Origin: Cardiocondyla obscurior
Lineage: Eukaryota; Arthropoda; Insecta; Hymenoptera; Formicidae
NCBI RefSeq assembly: GCF_019399895.1
Contig: NC_091876.1
Span: forward strand, 1,116,001-1,180,000
DNA length: 64,000 bases
Reading direction: 5' to 3'
In this document: positions 53,308 through 63,813 of the stretch, one piece after another
Layout: every line of letters begins with the position of its first letter
How positions within the stretch are numbered: the first letter of the stretch is position 1
Translations under genes and position numbers: made by a program
Notes under the pieces: model-generated
What the model was told of the DNA's origin: nothing
Databases searched by the model: none
Seen by the model: the letters and a program-made list of their open reading frames with translations, nothing else

Positions 53308-56063
53308 TGTTACGTCAAGAAGGTTAATTTTATTTAATTAATTAATTGGAAGGAATCCTCGGGAATGAAATTTGACGGTAAGGTAGGAAAGTGACGTACC
53401 ACCGAATTTACGTGAGATTCGAGATTCGAATCTTCACAATTTTACGCGCAGATTATTTATTTTAATATCTCGAATTCCGATTGAACGCGTAAGTAGTTCT
53501 TTTTTTAGAGAAAGGAAATGAATCCTTATTCTCTGGGATAGAACCAAGCGTGATTGTTCGCTTTAGTAGGATAATTCAGGGTAATAATGAAATAATTAAA
53601 TCATGATTTCAGTAACGCAAAATTAACAATTTTAATTCAAAATATAATGATTCGAATTACAAAATAAAAGTTGATCGAATAATGACAAAGAGACAATTTA
53701 AAAAATTTAATCAGATCGTTTTAAATATAAAAATAATGTTAATGTTTTTACAGTAAAAATTAAATAATATGAAAAAGGTTGAAATCGGATGAATAAGTAT
53801 AAATTTAACATTTTGGAAGACGAGAGAGTATTTACAATATGTGTGTGTGTGTGTGTGTGTATATGTTTATATGATTTAATCTAATGTGACTTCCTCTATC
53901 TCTACCACCCTCGCTGTGGATCTCGGAAACACTAGGTCTATGAGTCGCATCGAGGCCAGGAAAGGAAATTCCACCCCGGGATAATATATAAAGAAATGAG
54001 AATCAGGAGCAGACCGAGCTGCCTGACTCCTGATCTCTTCCGGCTCAAAGTGGTCAGGGCCGATGGAGAAAACCCTTTCCGGGACAGGATCTGTCCACGG
54101 AGTACAGGCCCTGCGTAGGAGCTCCAGGAGAAGATCTATAACCTCTCTCGGTTCTGGATGCTCCTCGAGGACCTCGATACTCGAGACGGGAGATGGAGGT
54201 TGTTCGGGGAAGTCTACTCCTGGGAGAGAGATGGATTCATCTTCGCCCAGAGAGTCGGCCTCCTCAGGTTCGAATGGAAAAGGAGGTGGTGAGAGAGGAG
54301 AGGAACAGGCTCTTGGCTCACCTCCAGGAAACCGTGGTTCGGAGATGAGGGAAGAATTCGGAGTATACGAAGTCGTGGGGCGAAATTGTTTCGATCCCGG
54401 CTCCGTGGACTGATTCGAAAGGTTGATTTCGCCGGACGAATTTTCACATGGGACGCTTAGGATCTCCTCTTGCGGGATATATCCGTACAACGGTTCCGGG
54501 TCGCCGTGGATAGGTGACGGTGGCGGAGGGCCCGGACGAGGAGATCACGGTCTCTCTTCGTTGCGCGCAGGAGAAACGAACACCTCTTCGCTTGGGGCCG
54601 CCGCGAGCAAGTACTGGATAAAGAAGCGGCGGACCAGCTCCCTCAAATTCTTGATCTGTTTATTTCTTCGCGCCCGGCTTTTCTTGAGAGTTTTCTTATT
54701 AAAAGATTCCACTAAAATTTATAATTTTATTTTTAATTTGATTCAACAGAATTTTGCAAGGTTTAACAAAGAATGGAGCGAAGGAGATTCGTCACCGACG
54801 ATTTCCGAAGTCTTTGACTCGTCCATGAATGAATCCACATAATCTATCTTTGGCGAGAATCGCTTGCCGATTCTTTAGCCGTGGACAGTCGCCAAACTTC
54901 CAACAGTATTTCGCGGCGTAAACCACTGAAAATTGCTGGTTATTCGACAGCGTATCCTGGCCGATATTCGGAAGCAGGCATTCTCACACATTTAACAGAT
55001 CACAGGAACAACCGAACAGAATCAAAACCTTGGAACCTCGACTCGGACATTTCTTTCTCTCTTTGATTATACTTAGAAAACAATTAGTTTGGAAAATACA
55101 TTTAGTGGAATCGAATTTCGCGGGGATACATATTGAAACGTTGAGACTTACTTTTTAGGCGATCTTCTAACTGCTTCTTCGGTACCTGATGGTTCGTCTT
55201 GCACACTTTGACACTCACGTCAATTTCAAATAAACTATATCGGCTGTAGCTGAGATGCAAGAGAGCGTGCTCCGCCAAAGCACAAGATTTTATAAGCTCG
55301 GAAAAGGGGAGGACTCTTCCCGAATTTTCACTTTTCCGAAATTCTAATCTTTCATTTGCAGAGCTTGTTCCTCCACTTTTCCTATCTTAAAATTATTGGG
55401 CATTCGCACCTCATCCCTTCTCTATTTCTTAAACTTCTAAGTTTTCGCCCTTAGTTTCTAAATTTTTGTGAGAAGTTCCCGAAATTCATTGGTTTTAAGA
55501 AAATAATATGCCTACGAAGCACCCCCGCTTCAACGAGTTATCCCTTCTGAGCCTTCCAGAATTTTACTATCATTTCCATCGAGGGATGGTGGGGAAACTT
55601 CTACCCTCCATATGACGTATGGTTACCTGACTTTATTGCCTTTGTCTGCACCACATACTCCGGTAATTACGGGCTTGTCGCGCCCTTGGTTTTTCTAAAG
55701 CTCAGAATCCATACGCAATTACAATTTTAAGAAAAAGTTATTTTTTTCTTTTCCTGTGACGGACAGGTTATCAAAGTTGAAATATTTATGAGCCCCTTAG
55801 GTTTTGATTTTTTGTATTATGTCTAGACAAATTCTTTGTCTGACTTTCGTTGGCGCCCGTTTACAATTTGTTGCATGTTTTTTATGCTTTCACGCAACAA
55901 ATTGTCCCGAAATATGCTAATGTTTTATGAATTGTATTCTGAAAGGCTCTGAAGTTTTTTCTTTTTTTTTTTTTGTCTCACAATAGACTACGGTCTACCT
56001 TCCCCTTAACTAAAATTTTAATATATGTCGAAAAAAAAGAGACGCGGAGTCGGAGACGTAACA
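53308..56063. mobile_element. 2.76-kb LTR-like insertion, TSD TTAC
   Basis: Starts TGTTACGTC and ends GACGTAACA, a perfect 9-bp inverted pair, flanked by TTAC at 53304-53307 and 56064-56067. TG...CA ends with a 4-bp duplication suggest a very long solo LTR. It contains a (GT)n at 53840-53860 and one long minus-strand ORF. No RT or integrase. Confidence 0.75.
53876..54490 (-). CDS. 204-aa acidic Pro-rich ORF in the LTR-like insertion
   Basis: Open from ATG (MYGYIPQEEIL...) to stop. Acidic, Pro/Ser/Glu-rich N-terminal half and a more structured C-terminal half (IDLLLELLRRACTPW; FIYYPGVEFPFLASMRLIDL). No known domain recognised. The low-complexity first half warns against over-reading, but the C-terminal half has protein-like composition. 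Confidence 0.4.
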   Translation of the reverse strand: MYGYIPQEEILSVPCENSSGEINLSNQSTEPGSKQFRPTTSYTPNSSLISEPRFPGGEPRACSSPLSPPPFPFEPEEADSLGEDESISLPGVDFPEQPPSPVSSIEVLEEHPEPREVIDLLLELLRRACTPWTDPVPERVFSIGPDHFEPEEIRSQAARSAPDSHFFIYYPGVEFPFLASMRLIDLVFPRSTARVVEIEEVTLD

Positions 56064-56730
56064 TTACATATTATTAATAAATGAAAAAAAAACTCTTAAT
56101 AGATACACAAGAATTATAGTTACCACTATTCGCAATTATTCCTGCCCATACGTTAATGGTCTATCTGTATTGAAAGGAGCATTGATGAACGTTGTGTGGA
56201 TTTTTTTCTGCCTAATGTAAAAACTTTCTTGAATTGAAAAATCTGTTCGGCATAAATGTGCTTTCGTCAGTCCACAAAATACGATCGGTATAAGTATTAT
56301 TTTTCCAATAATGTGCTAAAATTCCTGTTCGTATTAAATTAATAATTATTATCAATTAAAAAAGCTTTGTAGTTACAGAGAAAAAATAAAATTTAAAAAG
56401 TTAAAATACCTTCGCAAAAACAAATTCGTTGCATTGTATCGCGCGAAAGAAGTGGCTGAACACGCTGAAAGTGAAATGGATTTAAACCAATTCATCTCAA
56501 AATCCGGTGTATAGTCGATTTTGGTATTTTAAGTTCGTTCGATGCATAGCAAACACTGATCTCAGAATTATTTTCAAATTCACGTAAAATGCACTCTTCA
56601 TCATTTACATCCACGTGTATTCGTACATCATGAGACTGAACTGTTAAATTTCCAGTTTTTCTTACACGTTGAACACATCTTTGTATTGTAAATCTCGATA
56701 CCGGTTCACAAAACTCACGGTAAAAATAAA

Positions 56731-57351
56731 ATTTACGACGAATAAGTACACAGATATGATTATCTGTTATGAGTTGGCTGGGGAGAATTGCAGTGCCGCT
56801 GCGGGCATTTACGCTTAAAGATTTCCGGATCGTGAAAAAACCGTTGTCGTTAGAAAAAACGGAAAATGGTTCAGAACCAAAATCGCATTTCTACAAGACA
56901 ACACAATTACAGTTGACTTTCGAGACTGAGTATTAACAACACAAGTTCCTATGTTCGAAGTCTATTACCTGACAGATAAATTTTGCATTCTGCCTTAGAA
57001 AGCCATCCTTTGTGGCCTCGCAAATTTCCAACTCATTGGAGGAGGTTGCCAGTGGAGTCGTCGTACTAAAGAAGTGATAAAATGCTTCGCCAAAGGATTA
57101 ACAGGAAGAATGAGAATAAGATTGACATCTTTTGATTTCGGTGCAATCATCCTGTTTGAGATCAATCAAGAAAATTAATTTGCTGAACGAGATTTAACGA
57201 AGCTGCTCTTCAAGATGGGGTGCAGAGAACACACTAATATAATTCAAGAGAGTGGTACTCTTAGTATATAAGAAAAACACCCGATATAAGGTTTATATAT
57301 ATATAAAAAAAAAATAACCATGTAACCCTTATTAATAAAAGAATATATAAA
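56731..57351. other. No gene recognised
   Basis: Between the transposase remnant and the next mariner-like end. I see no ORF or repeat that I can support. Confidence 0.5.
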
Positions 57352-58190
57352 TACAGGGTGTCTGGTTGAGTAGTAAGCATCGCTTAAGTATAGATAGATC
57401 TCGGAAATATAAATAGAAAAGCCCCGTACCATTTTGCAAAATTTGCATTAATTTTCGAGATACGAATTTTTAAAGTTTTGGGGCCGTCGAGAGAATGTGA
57501 ACGCGCGGCTGTACGCTAGAAGAATAAACCCTGCCTACTGGGGCGCCGAACTGCATGTAACGCGAGCGAGGTGAGGCGACAACGCGCGAGCGAGGCGATG
57601 CGACTATACGGCAGCAAAACGTGACGACTTCACGCGAGCGAAATAAGACGACGACGCGCGAGCGAAGCGATGCGACAACACATGAGCGATGTAACGCGAC
57701 GACGCGCGAGCAAATTTACGTGTAATTTTTACGCTATCGTTTCCGTATTATCTTATGAGGTAGGATAGCTCAATGCGTTTATTTTTTTTACGTGGTTTCC
57801 CTGGTAGGCTTAATCCACTGCACAACAGCTCAACGCAATAGTTGTTCAAAGTGCCGCCTTTGTGTTTGTAAACACAGCTCGGCTTTTCGAACAATTTGTT
57901 GCGTTGCCCTGTGTGCCATGTCGGGCGTAATTGTACCAAAGGCCGCTATAATTGCATCGCGAACCTCCTCAACGGTACGATCACGCACATTTTCTGTTTG
58001 GGTTTTAATATGCTCCCAAATAAAATAATCCAGCACGTTCAGATCCGGCGAACGTGCTGGCCACACAATGGATTCCCCTCGTCCTATCCACCTATCTGCA
58101 AATTGATTGTTAATTCACTATTTAAATAAGGTGGAAGGAAGTACGGCTTGATCTAAAAATTGCAAATTACATTATTACGAAACTTATATC
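57352..58190. mobile_element. Mariner-like element, internally deleted, abutted by P4
   Basis: Left end ACAGGGTGTCTGG after TA. A GC-rich imperfect repeat (gcgagcgaagcgatgcgac) fills 57500-57720. The right end is not visible because P4 begins at 58191. Confidence 0.7.
57835..58150 (-). pseudogene. Transposase C-terminal remnant (mariner-like)
   Basis: Encodes WIGRGESIVWPARSPDLNVLDYFIWEHIK (third catalytic Asp region) to the stop. Upstream the frame breaks near 58115, and a splice-acceptor-like TTTTTAG at about 58150 precedes IKPYF. The first and second Asp regions are missing. It is related to the 52830 gene (same plan, clearly different sequence). Confidence 0.7.
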
Positions 58191-59070
58191 AGTAGATGGG
58201 TATAGGCCGGTTCTGGACCAATTCGTGTTAGTGTGTCCGTGTGACCTAGGGCGAGGGGTAATGACGTCACGCGGGGAGGGGTGTTTTTCCAGGAATCGCT
58301 CCTTTGTCTGCGATTCTCGGAATCGATTGTTTATAAATATAACAATAACATAAAAGTTATGAAATATGATATTTTAATTACGTAATATGATATTTTAATT
58401 ACGTAATTTGATATTTTTTAAAATAAATAAGTGCGTTATCGCGCCGCGGTATTTTCCTGCGGCATCGCGAATTTCAAAGGGTTGGCATTTTTCAAAGGGA
58501 GGGGGGGGTGTCTTACAGGGGGTAAAGGGGTGGGGTGGGTGTTGGGGGTGATCACGCGAGTCTTAGTCATGGCGTCGGCGGCGGCGAGCGGCGGGGCGGC
58601 GGCGGATCGCAAAGGATCGCGCGCCCATCGTTCCGTCTCGCTCGCACCCGTTCGCGCCGCCTATCGTTCCCTCTCGCTCGCTCTCGTTCACGCGTTCGTC
58701 ACCATCGACTACGACTCGCTCGCACCCGTTCGCGCCGCCTATCGTTCCCTCTCGCTCGCTCTCGTTCACGCGTTCGTCACCATCGACTACGACTCGCTCG
58801 CACCCGTTCGCGCCGCCTATTGTTTATAAACAATTTAGTACACGCTCATACGATTCGAATGCGGGTGACGCTGCACGTACACCCCCGGCTAATCGCTCCT
58901 CCTTATTATCTGGTTTCTCTCTCACTCAGATACGTATGTTGCATACGAACGAGGGCGGACTCACAATTATAATAAAATGAAGGATGGAATAGAAGCGATT
59001 AAAAATGATACGTGCCGATTACAAAATTATATATTTATTTTATGAATATGCGTTAAAATATATTACCCAT
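58191..59070 (+). repeat. P4 terminal inverted repeat
   Basis: Same sequence as the other TIRs, with two 78-bp units (58660-58810) and the CRE at 58262-58269. Confidence 0.8.
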
Positions 59071-60064
59071 TTTTCACGCGAGTCTTAGTCAAGGCGTCGG
59101 CGGCGAGCGGCGGGCGGCGGATCGCAAAGGATCGCGCGCCCATCGTTGCCTTTCGCTCGCACTTGTTCGCGCCGCCTATCGTTCCCTCTCGTTCTCGTTC
59201 ACGCGTTTGTCACCATCGACTACGACTCGTAGTTTTCATGCGTAGTATGCCGCTTTGAAATATAATATTTAAACAAAAGTTGACACTATGAGGATGCACA
59301 ACTGTCGGCTCGAGTGTATTTTCCTCTTCTTATTATTCTTACGATAAGAAAAAATTTTAATAGGTTCGCTAATGTCGTGTTTATCAATCGCTCATGTCGT
59401 GTTTATCAATCGCTCATGTGGTATTGATTCCTTGCCCAAGACAATCATCGAAGAGCTGTGCGATTCATGTAATCCGTAAATGGGTAAGTATAAAGATAAA
59501 TAAAATAAAAATATTTTTATTCGTACGAATAGTAGCCGTAAAATTTTAATATTACAGAAGGACAATTTTGCGTAAAGCCAACGTCACCGGCGTCTTCATT
59601 GCAATCATCATCATCATCATCGTCGTCGTCGTCGTCGTCGTCGTCATCGTTGCTCGCATTATATCGATTGTATAAGATAATATCGTTAAAATATAAAATT
59701 GTATTTTCTCGTTCAAGTGCCATTCGCGCTCTCGCTCACACCCTTTCACGCTCTCACTCGCATTCTTTAGTTATCGTTTGCAGATGCGTAACATGCTATC
59801 GCTAGATTCTTTTCTATATACCCGTGTGGTCAAAAAATCTTTTGCGTTTGTATGGGCTTCAAACGTTGTAAAAAATCTTTTTGCGTTTTTCTCTTGGTCA
59901 AGTGTCGTTCATGCTTTTCTAGTAATCGTTTCAAGATGCCTTCGTTAGATATGAACGATTCTTTCTACACGCCTATGCGACAAAAATCTTTGGCGTCTGG
60001 AATCTTTTGTATCATGTTTCGTTTTCGTTGGCCCGGCGTCTATTTTCTTTGTTTATTGATGAGA

Positions 60065-60098
<34 letters not shown>

Positions 60099-60192
60099 TG
60101 TGACCATGCCTCACTCTCAGTCTCGCATCTGTACGTGCAGGAGCTCTTTTTCAAAAGACAGTCAAGAAAAGTGAAAAAAACTTTTAGTAAAA

Positions 60193-60787
60193 ATGGCATA
60201 TTTTGGGGAACCAGGTATGTATTATAATAGAATTTATAATACAATTTAGAAAAATAATTTAATCTGTTATAAAATAATATATAATATGTATTTTTATGTT
60301 TTTAGCTCAAAAACAACAACTCTGCCGCGACTTCCAGCGAGGAGCCTGCTCGAATAGTTATTGCGCGTTTGTGCACCCTTACAGGTATTGCTTCAATTAC
60401 CAAAATAAGAAGTGCACAAACGCGCAATGCAGATTCCTGCATGTAACGAGTGTGGAGCAGGCTCGTTACGAGGCCACCGGATTGACGTCAGCGAAATTAC
60501 GCTACGAAGTTGGACGCACCCTGCAGAATTCCATCATCTGCGGGGACTACAAGGCCGGCAGGTGCAACAGGACGGACTGCCAACGTCGGCATATCGGGCA
60601 CGACGAAAAACTAGAGTGCATAGTGTGCTGCGGCGAAATTGTGTTAGACACGTTCGGGGCGTCCAGTTGCGGGCACGTGTATTGCTACGTGTGCCCTAAA
60701 GTGCCAAGGCCCCCGCGTCCGTACACTATGCTTACGGTTGTGTGCCCGGTATGCCGATCCGTCGCCAGCTATGAGCAGTTGCATTAG
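60193..60787 (+). CDS. Gene A (P4 copy), locally frame-altered RING
   Basis: Exon 1 60193-60214, exon 2 60306-60787; 167 aa. Identical to the P3 copy over nearly all of its length, but a 2-nt loss (about 60690) and a 1-nt loss about 20 nt later shift the frame over a few codons, so CALKCQGPP reads CPKVPRPP. The RING ligands CGHVYC and CPVC are still present, and a C replaces the shifted one. It may still fold, or may be damaged. Confidence 0.75.
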
Positions 60788-61290
60788 CTTATGTTGTTTT
60801 TGCGTATATTGTATTTTTTTGCTTATGTTGTTTTACTTATGTTGTTTTGCTTCTGTCGTTTTTGCGTTGAATGTATGTAATGTAATTTTAAAGGTATTTT
60901 TAATGTAATTTTTAATGTAATTTTAATAATGTAATTTTATGTTTTTTTATGATTATGTTTTTTTTTTTTTTTTATACTTGTATTATTTTTAATGTAATTT
61001 TTAATTTAATTGAATTTTTATGTTTGTATGATAATTTTTGGTAGTAAATAAGATAGAAAATATTATATTAAAACATATTTTATTTCTTATGTATTTTTAA
61101 TTATTAAAAAACTTACAACTAATAAACTTGTTCAATTACTTAAAAATATACAAAAATGAATATAATATAAAATATAAAAATGAATATAATATAAAATATA
61201 AAAATGAATATATAAAAAAGAAAAATGAAAATAATACAAATAAAACTTAAACTTAACTTAACCTAAACTTATAAATTAATTTTGGAGTCC

Positions 61291-61596
61291 TTAGTCAGTG
61301 TCTGAAACAAAAAAAAGAAATTATTAACAGGGTATAAAATAAAATGTATTTAAATAATTAAAATTTATTTCAAATATACTTACATAGATTGATCTGCACC
61401 TTCCACTGTTTGCACACCGTGCAGAGATGTTTGGGCACTTGGCCCTGCATGGCAAATGGTATCACTTTCATGCACGGTGTGCAAAAGGAGTGACCGCAAA
61501 TTAGGGCCTGGATCCCTTTGAAATGCTGCACCTGACAGAAGTTGCATCTCGGCGTGTTATCCTCTGTAAATTTTAAAAATATAAATTAAAAAATTA

Positions 61597-61631
<35 letters not shown>

Positions 61632-61964
61632 AAATAAAAAAACTTACTGGGAAATGTTCCATTCTCGCAAGAGAGGCACTCCCATGCACTCTCCGAGTAA
61701 ATTCTTTGTGCACGTGTGAGGCCTCTGATCCGGCGGGTACGTTTCGCGTAACAGGTACGCTAGGCGTTTTAGTTCGCAAAACGCCGTTTCCGTCATCGGC
61801 CGCACATGATGATGATTAATTTCATCCACCTCATCCTGGTTGAGGTGGACGAATTTGCACGTCGTTCCTGACAGGCACACCGACTTTGTACACCGCCGGA
61901 CCTCGTGGAACATCTTGCAGTCACTCCTGGCGCAGATCTTCAGCAAATAATCTCTGCAACTCAT
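61291..61964 (-). pseudogene. Gene B (P4 copy), 2-nt deletion
   Basis: Exons at 61964-61648, 61563-61384 and 61301-61291, same splice sites as P3. Loss of 2 nt (near 61685) puts the end of exon 1 out of frame (GVPLLREW in place of the CxxC region), so the RING cannot be reached in frame. Both CCCH fingers are intact. Confidence 0.75.
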
Positions 61965-62318
61965 TTTTAAAGTAGGATGTTGCAAAAAAATTTTTTTGTT
62001 TTAATTTAAAACAGGTCTTGCCAAAAAAACAACAAAAGCCAAAAAACAATACAAGCAAAAAACGACAACAGCAAAAACGGCAACAGCAATAATAAAAAAC
62101 AACACAAGCAATAATAAAAACAACAGAAGCAATAAAAAACAATACTAGCAATTTTAAGATGTGTACTCCTCGACTGGCGAGCGACCGACTGACGAGCGAC
62201 CGACTGAAAATCACGTGCTGCGTTTCTATCCGCTTCCATATGTGTGTTCGTAAATGCACAATGAATGATGCTTAAAGAAGCGGATATACGAACGGACTTA
62301 AGGCCCTTTCGGTGTAAT

Positions 62319-62948
62319 TCATTCAGCCGGCGTATCGATCCACATGATGAAATTTCTTGCAATACCCAGGTGTATGAATAAAGTTGACATATCTACCGGG
62401 TCCACATTTTCTGTTTGCCCGACTCTAATTAACGAAACAAGAGCCGCATCGCCAGAGAGAATATCATTGACGGTAATCCACCCCCGCGCTTTTTCCATGA
62501 TTATTTTAGCGAGTGTGATCTCTTGCTCCGTCCATATCTGGGCTCGCCGAGGCAAGATTCCGTCTAGAACACACGGTATCGCTTGCCACTTTAATTCACA
62601 GAATCGTTCGTCCAGTCGGAAACACTCATAAGGTAGTCTACAGGTTTTGCGAGCCCAGTCGCGAAGATGTACCGTAATCGACGTAGCACTAACATCATCG
62701 ATGATTCCTCTTTGCCACTTTAAACCTTCTCGGATAGCAACAAGGGTTCCCACTGTAACTTCATGTGGTAACAGCATGAGGTTGGCTGCTGCAATCCTCA
62801 TAAATGCAGTCAATTGTTCAAGCATCTCCAAATGAGCCTTCTCTCCGTTTGTTAACTTTACCCAAAATAGCGTGGGTGATTGTACGCGTATCACGCGTAC
62901 TTCGTGCGGCCAGCGGGTAAGTTGCCTTATATTGATGTTGGAAATCAT
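62319..62948 (-). CDS. Gene C (P4 copy): Tudor-domain protein, intact
   Basis: 209 aa. The ATG (62948) is the first codon after a TTTTTTTTCAG acceptor; the upstream exon (about 63140-63045) is probably leader. Residues about 15-135 match an extended Tudor domain: VIRVQSPTLFWVKL, then VGTLVAIREGLKWQRGIIDDVSATSITVHLRDW, then FCELKWQAIPCVLDGILPR. These are the SNase-like and Tudor-core parts, with aromatic-cage candidates (W, W/Y/F positions). The C-terminal about 75 residues form a separate alpha/beta-like region. Tudor domains of this type bind methylated arginines, notably in Piwi proteins (family knowledge). That the element's protein engages the piRNA pathway is a hypothesis. I have not confirmed the cage residues. 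Confidence 0.75.
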   Translation of the reverse strand: MISNINIRQLTRWPHEVRVIRVQSPTLFWVKLTNGEKAHLEMLEQLTAFMRIAAANLMLLPHEVTVGTLVAIREGLKWQRGIIDDVSATSITVHLRDWARKTCRLPYECFRLDERFCELKWQAIPCVLDGILPRRAQIWTEQEITLAKIIMEKARGWITVNDILSGDAALVSLIRVGQTENVDPVDMSTLFIHLGIARNFIMWIDTPAE

Positions 62949-63248
62949 CTGAAAAAAATATTTTATATTAATCGGAAATTTTTTTAAAAAAAGATATTAA
63001 AAATAATATCAGAAAAGATATTAAAAATAATATCAGAAAAGATACTTACATTTTTTGTAACTTGTTAATTGGCGACGATCAGTTACCGATGCCTGGTTGC
63101 AAGGAACTGATCGCTCGACGGTTGAAGAACTCATCTCGATCCAAATTGTTTTATACTGATAAAAAAAATTATCGTTCTCACTCGCGTTGTCACTCACGTT
63201 GCCACTCACGTTGCCACTCACGTTGCCACTCACGTTACCCCGCATCAA

Positions 63249-63660
63249 TGAAAAATAGACTGCTAAGAGAACAAAAGACTATGCGGCTAAATTCAAAGAC
63301 TGCAAACGGAGGTAGTTGCTATTTAGCAGGTATGCATTTCTTTTCTCGGAAAGAGATAAGGTAAAGATTTTAATTCCCCCACATCATTGAAAAATAGACT
63401 GCTAAGAGAACAAAAGACTATGCGGCTAAATTCAAAGGCTGCAAACGGAGGTAGTTGTTATTTAGCAGGTGTGCATTTCTTTTCTCGGAAAGAGATAAGG
63501 TAACGATTTTCGTTCCCCCACATCTTTGAAAAATAGACTGCTCAGATAACAAAAACTATGCGGCTAAACTCAAAGACTCTGCAAACGGGGTAGTTGCTAT
63601 TTAGCGGGTGTACATTTCTTTTGTCGGGCAGAGATAAGATAGCAATTTTAAAATACTGCA
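63249..63660. repeat. About 140-bp tandem repeat in the C-D divergent spacer (3 copies)
   Basis: Units start gaaaaatagactgct near 63249, 63388 and 63528. There are two copies at the same place in the 31-kb segment. It lies between two divergent promoters. Confidence 0.88.
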
Positions 63661-63743
63661 AAGTGAAACTTATGAAATGACTCATTATAATTTGAGAGAG
63701 GGTAAAAAATGTGTCACATGATTAATCAGGAGTAGGGGTAGAA

Positions 63744-63750
63744 TATAAAG
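63744..63750 (+). promoter_or_regulatory. TATA box of gene D (P4)
   Basis: TATAAAG about 70 nt upstream of the ATG at 63814. Confidence 0.55.
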
Positions 63751-63813
63751 CATTCCTTAGGCCTCTCTTGTAACCACGCGCGAATCTCATTAGTGAACGA
63801 GCGATCGACGATA

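Larger units (their letters stand above)
52830..56730 (-). pseudogene. Mariner/Tc1-like transposase, intron-containing, broken
   Basis: Exon 2 (about 53285-52830) encodes IGPYFF..., FQHDGVPAHYYRNV and SPNLNVLDFFVWGHIK (second and third catalytic Asp regions). Exon 1 (about 56730-56140) encodes a helix-turn-helix part and WTDESTF (first Asp), but contains two in-frame stops (near 56175 and 56220). The boundaries look like an intron (G/GTAACT donor about 56140, TTTTTAG acceptor about 53286), and an LTR-like element sits within it. Inactive. Probably IS630/Tc1/mariner superfamily. Confidence 0.75.
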
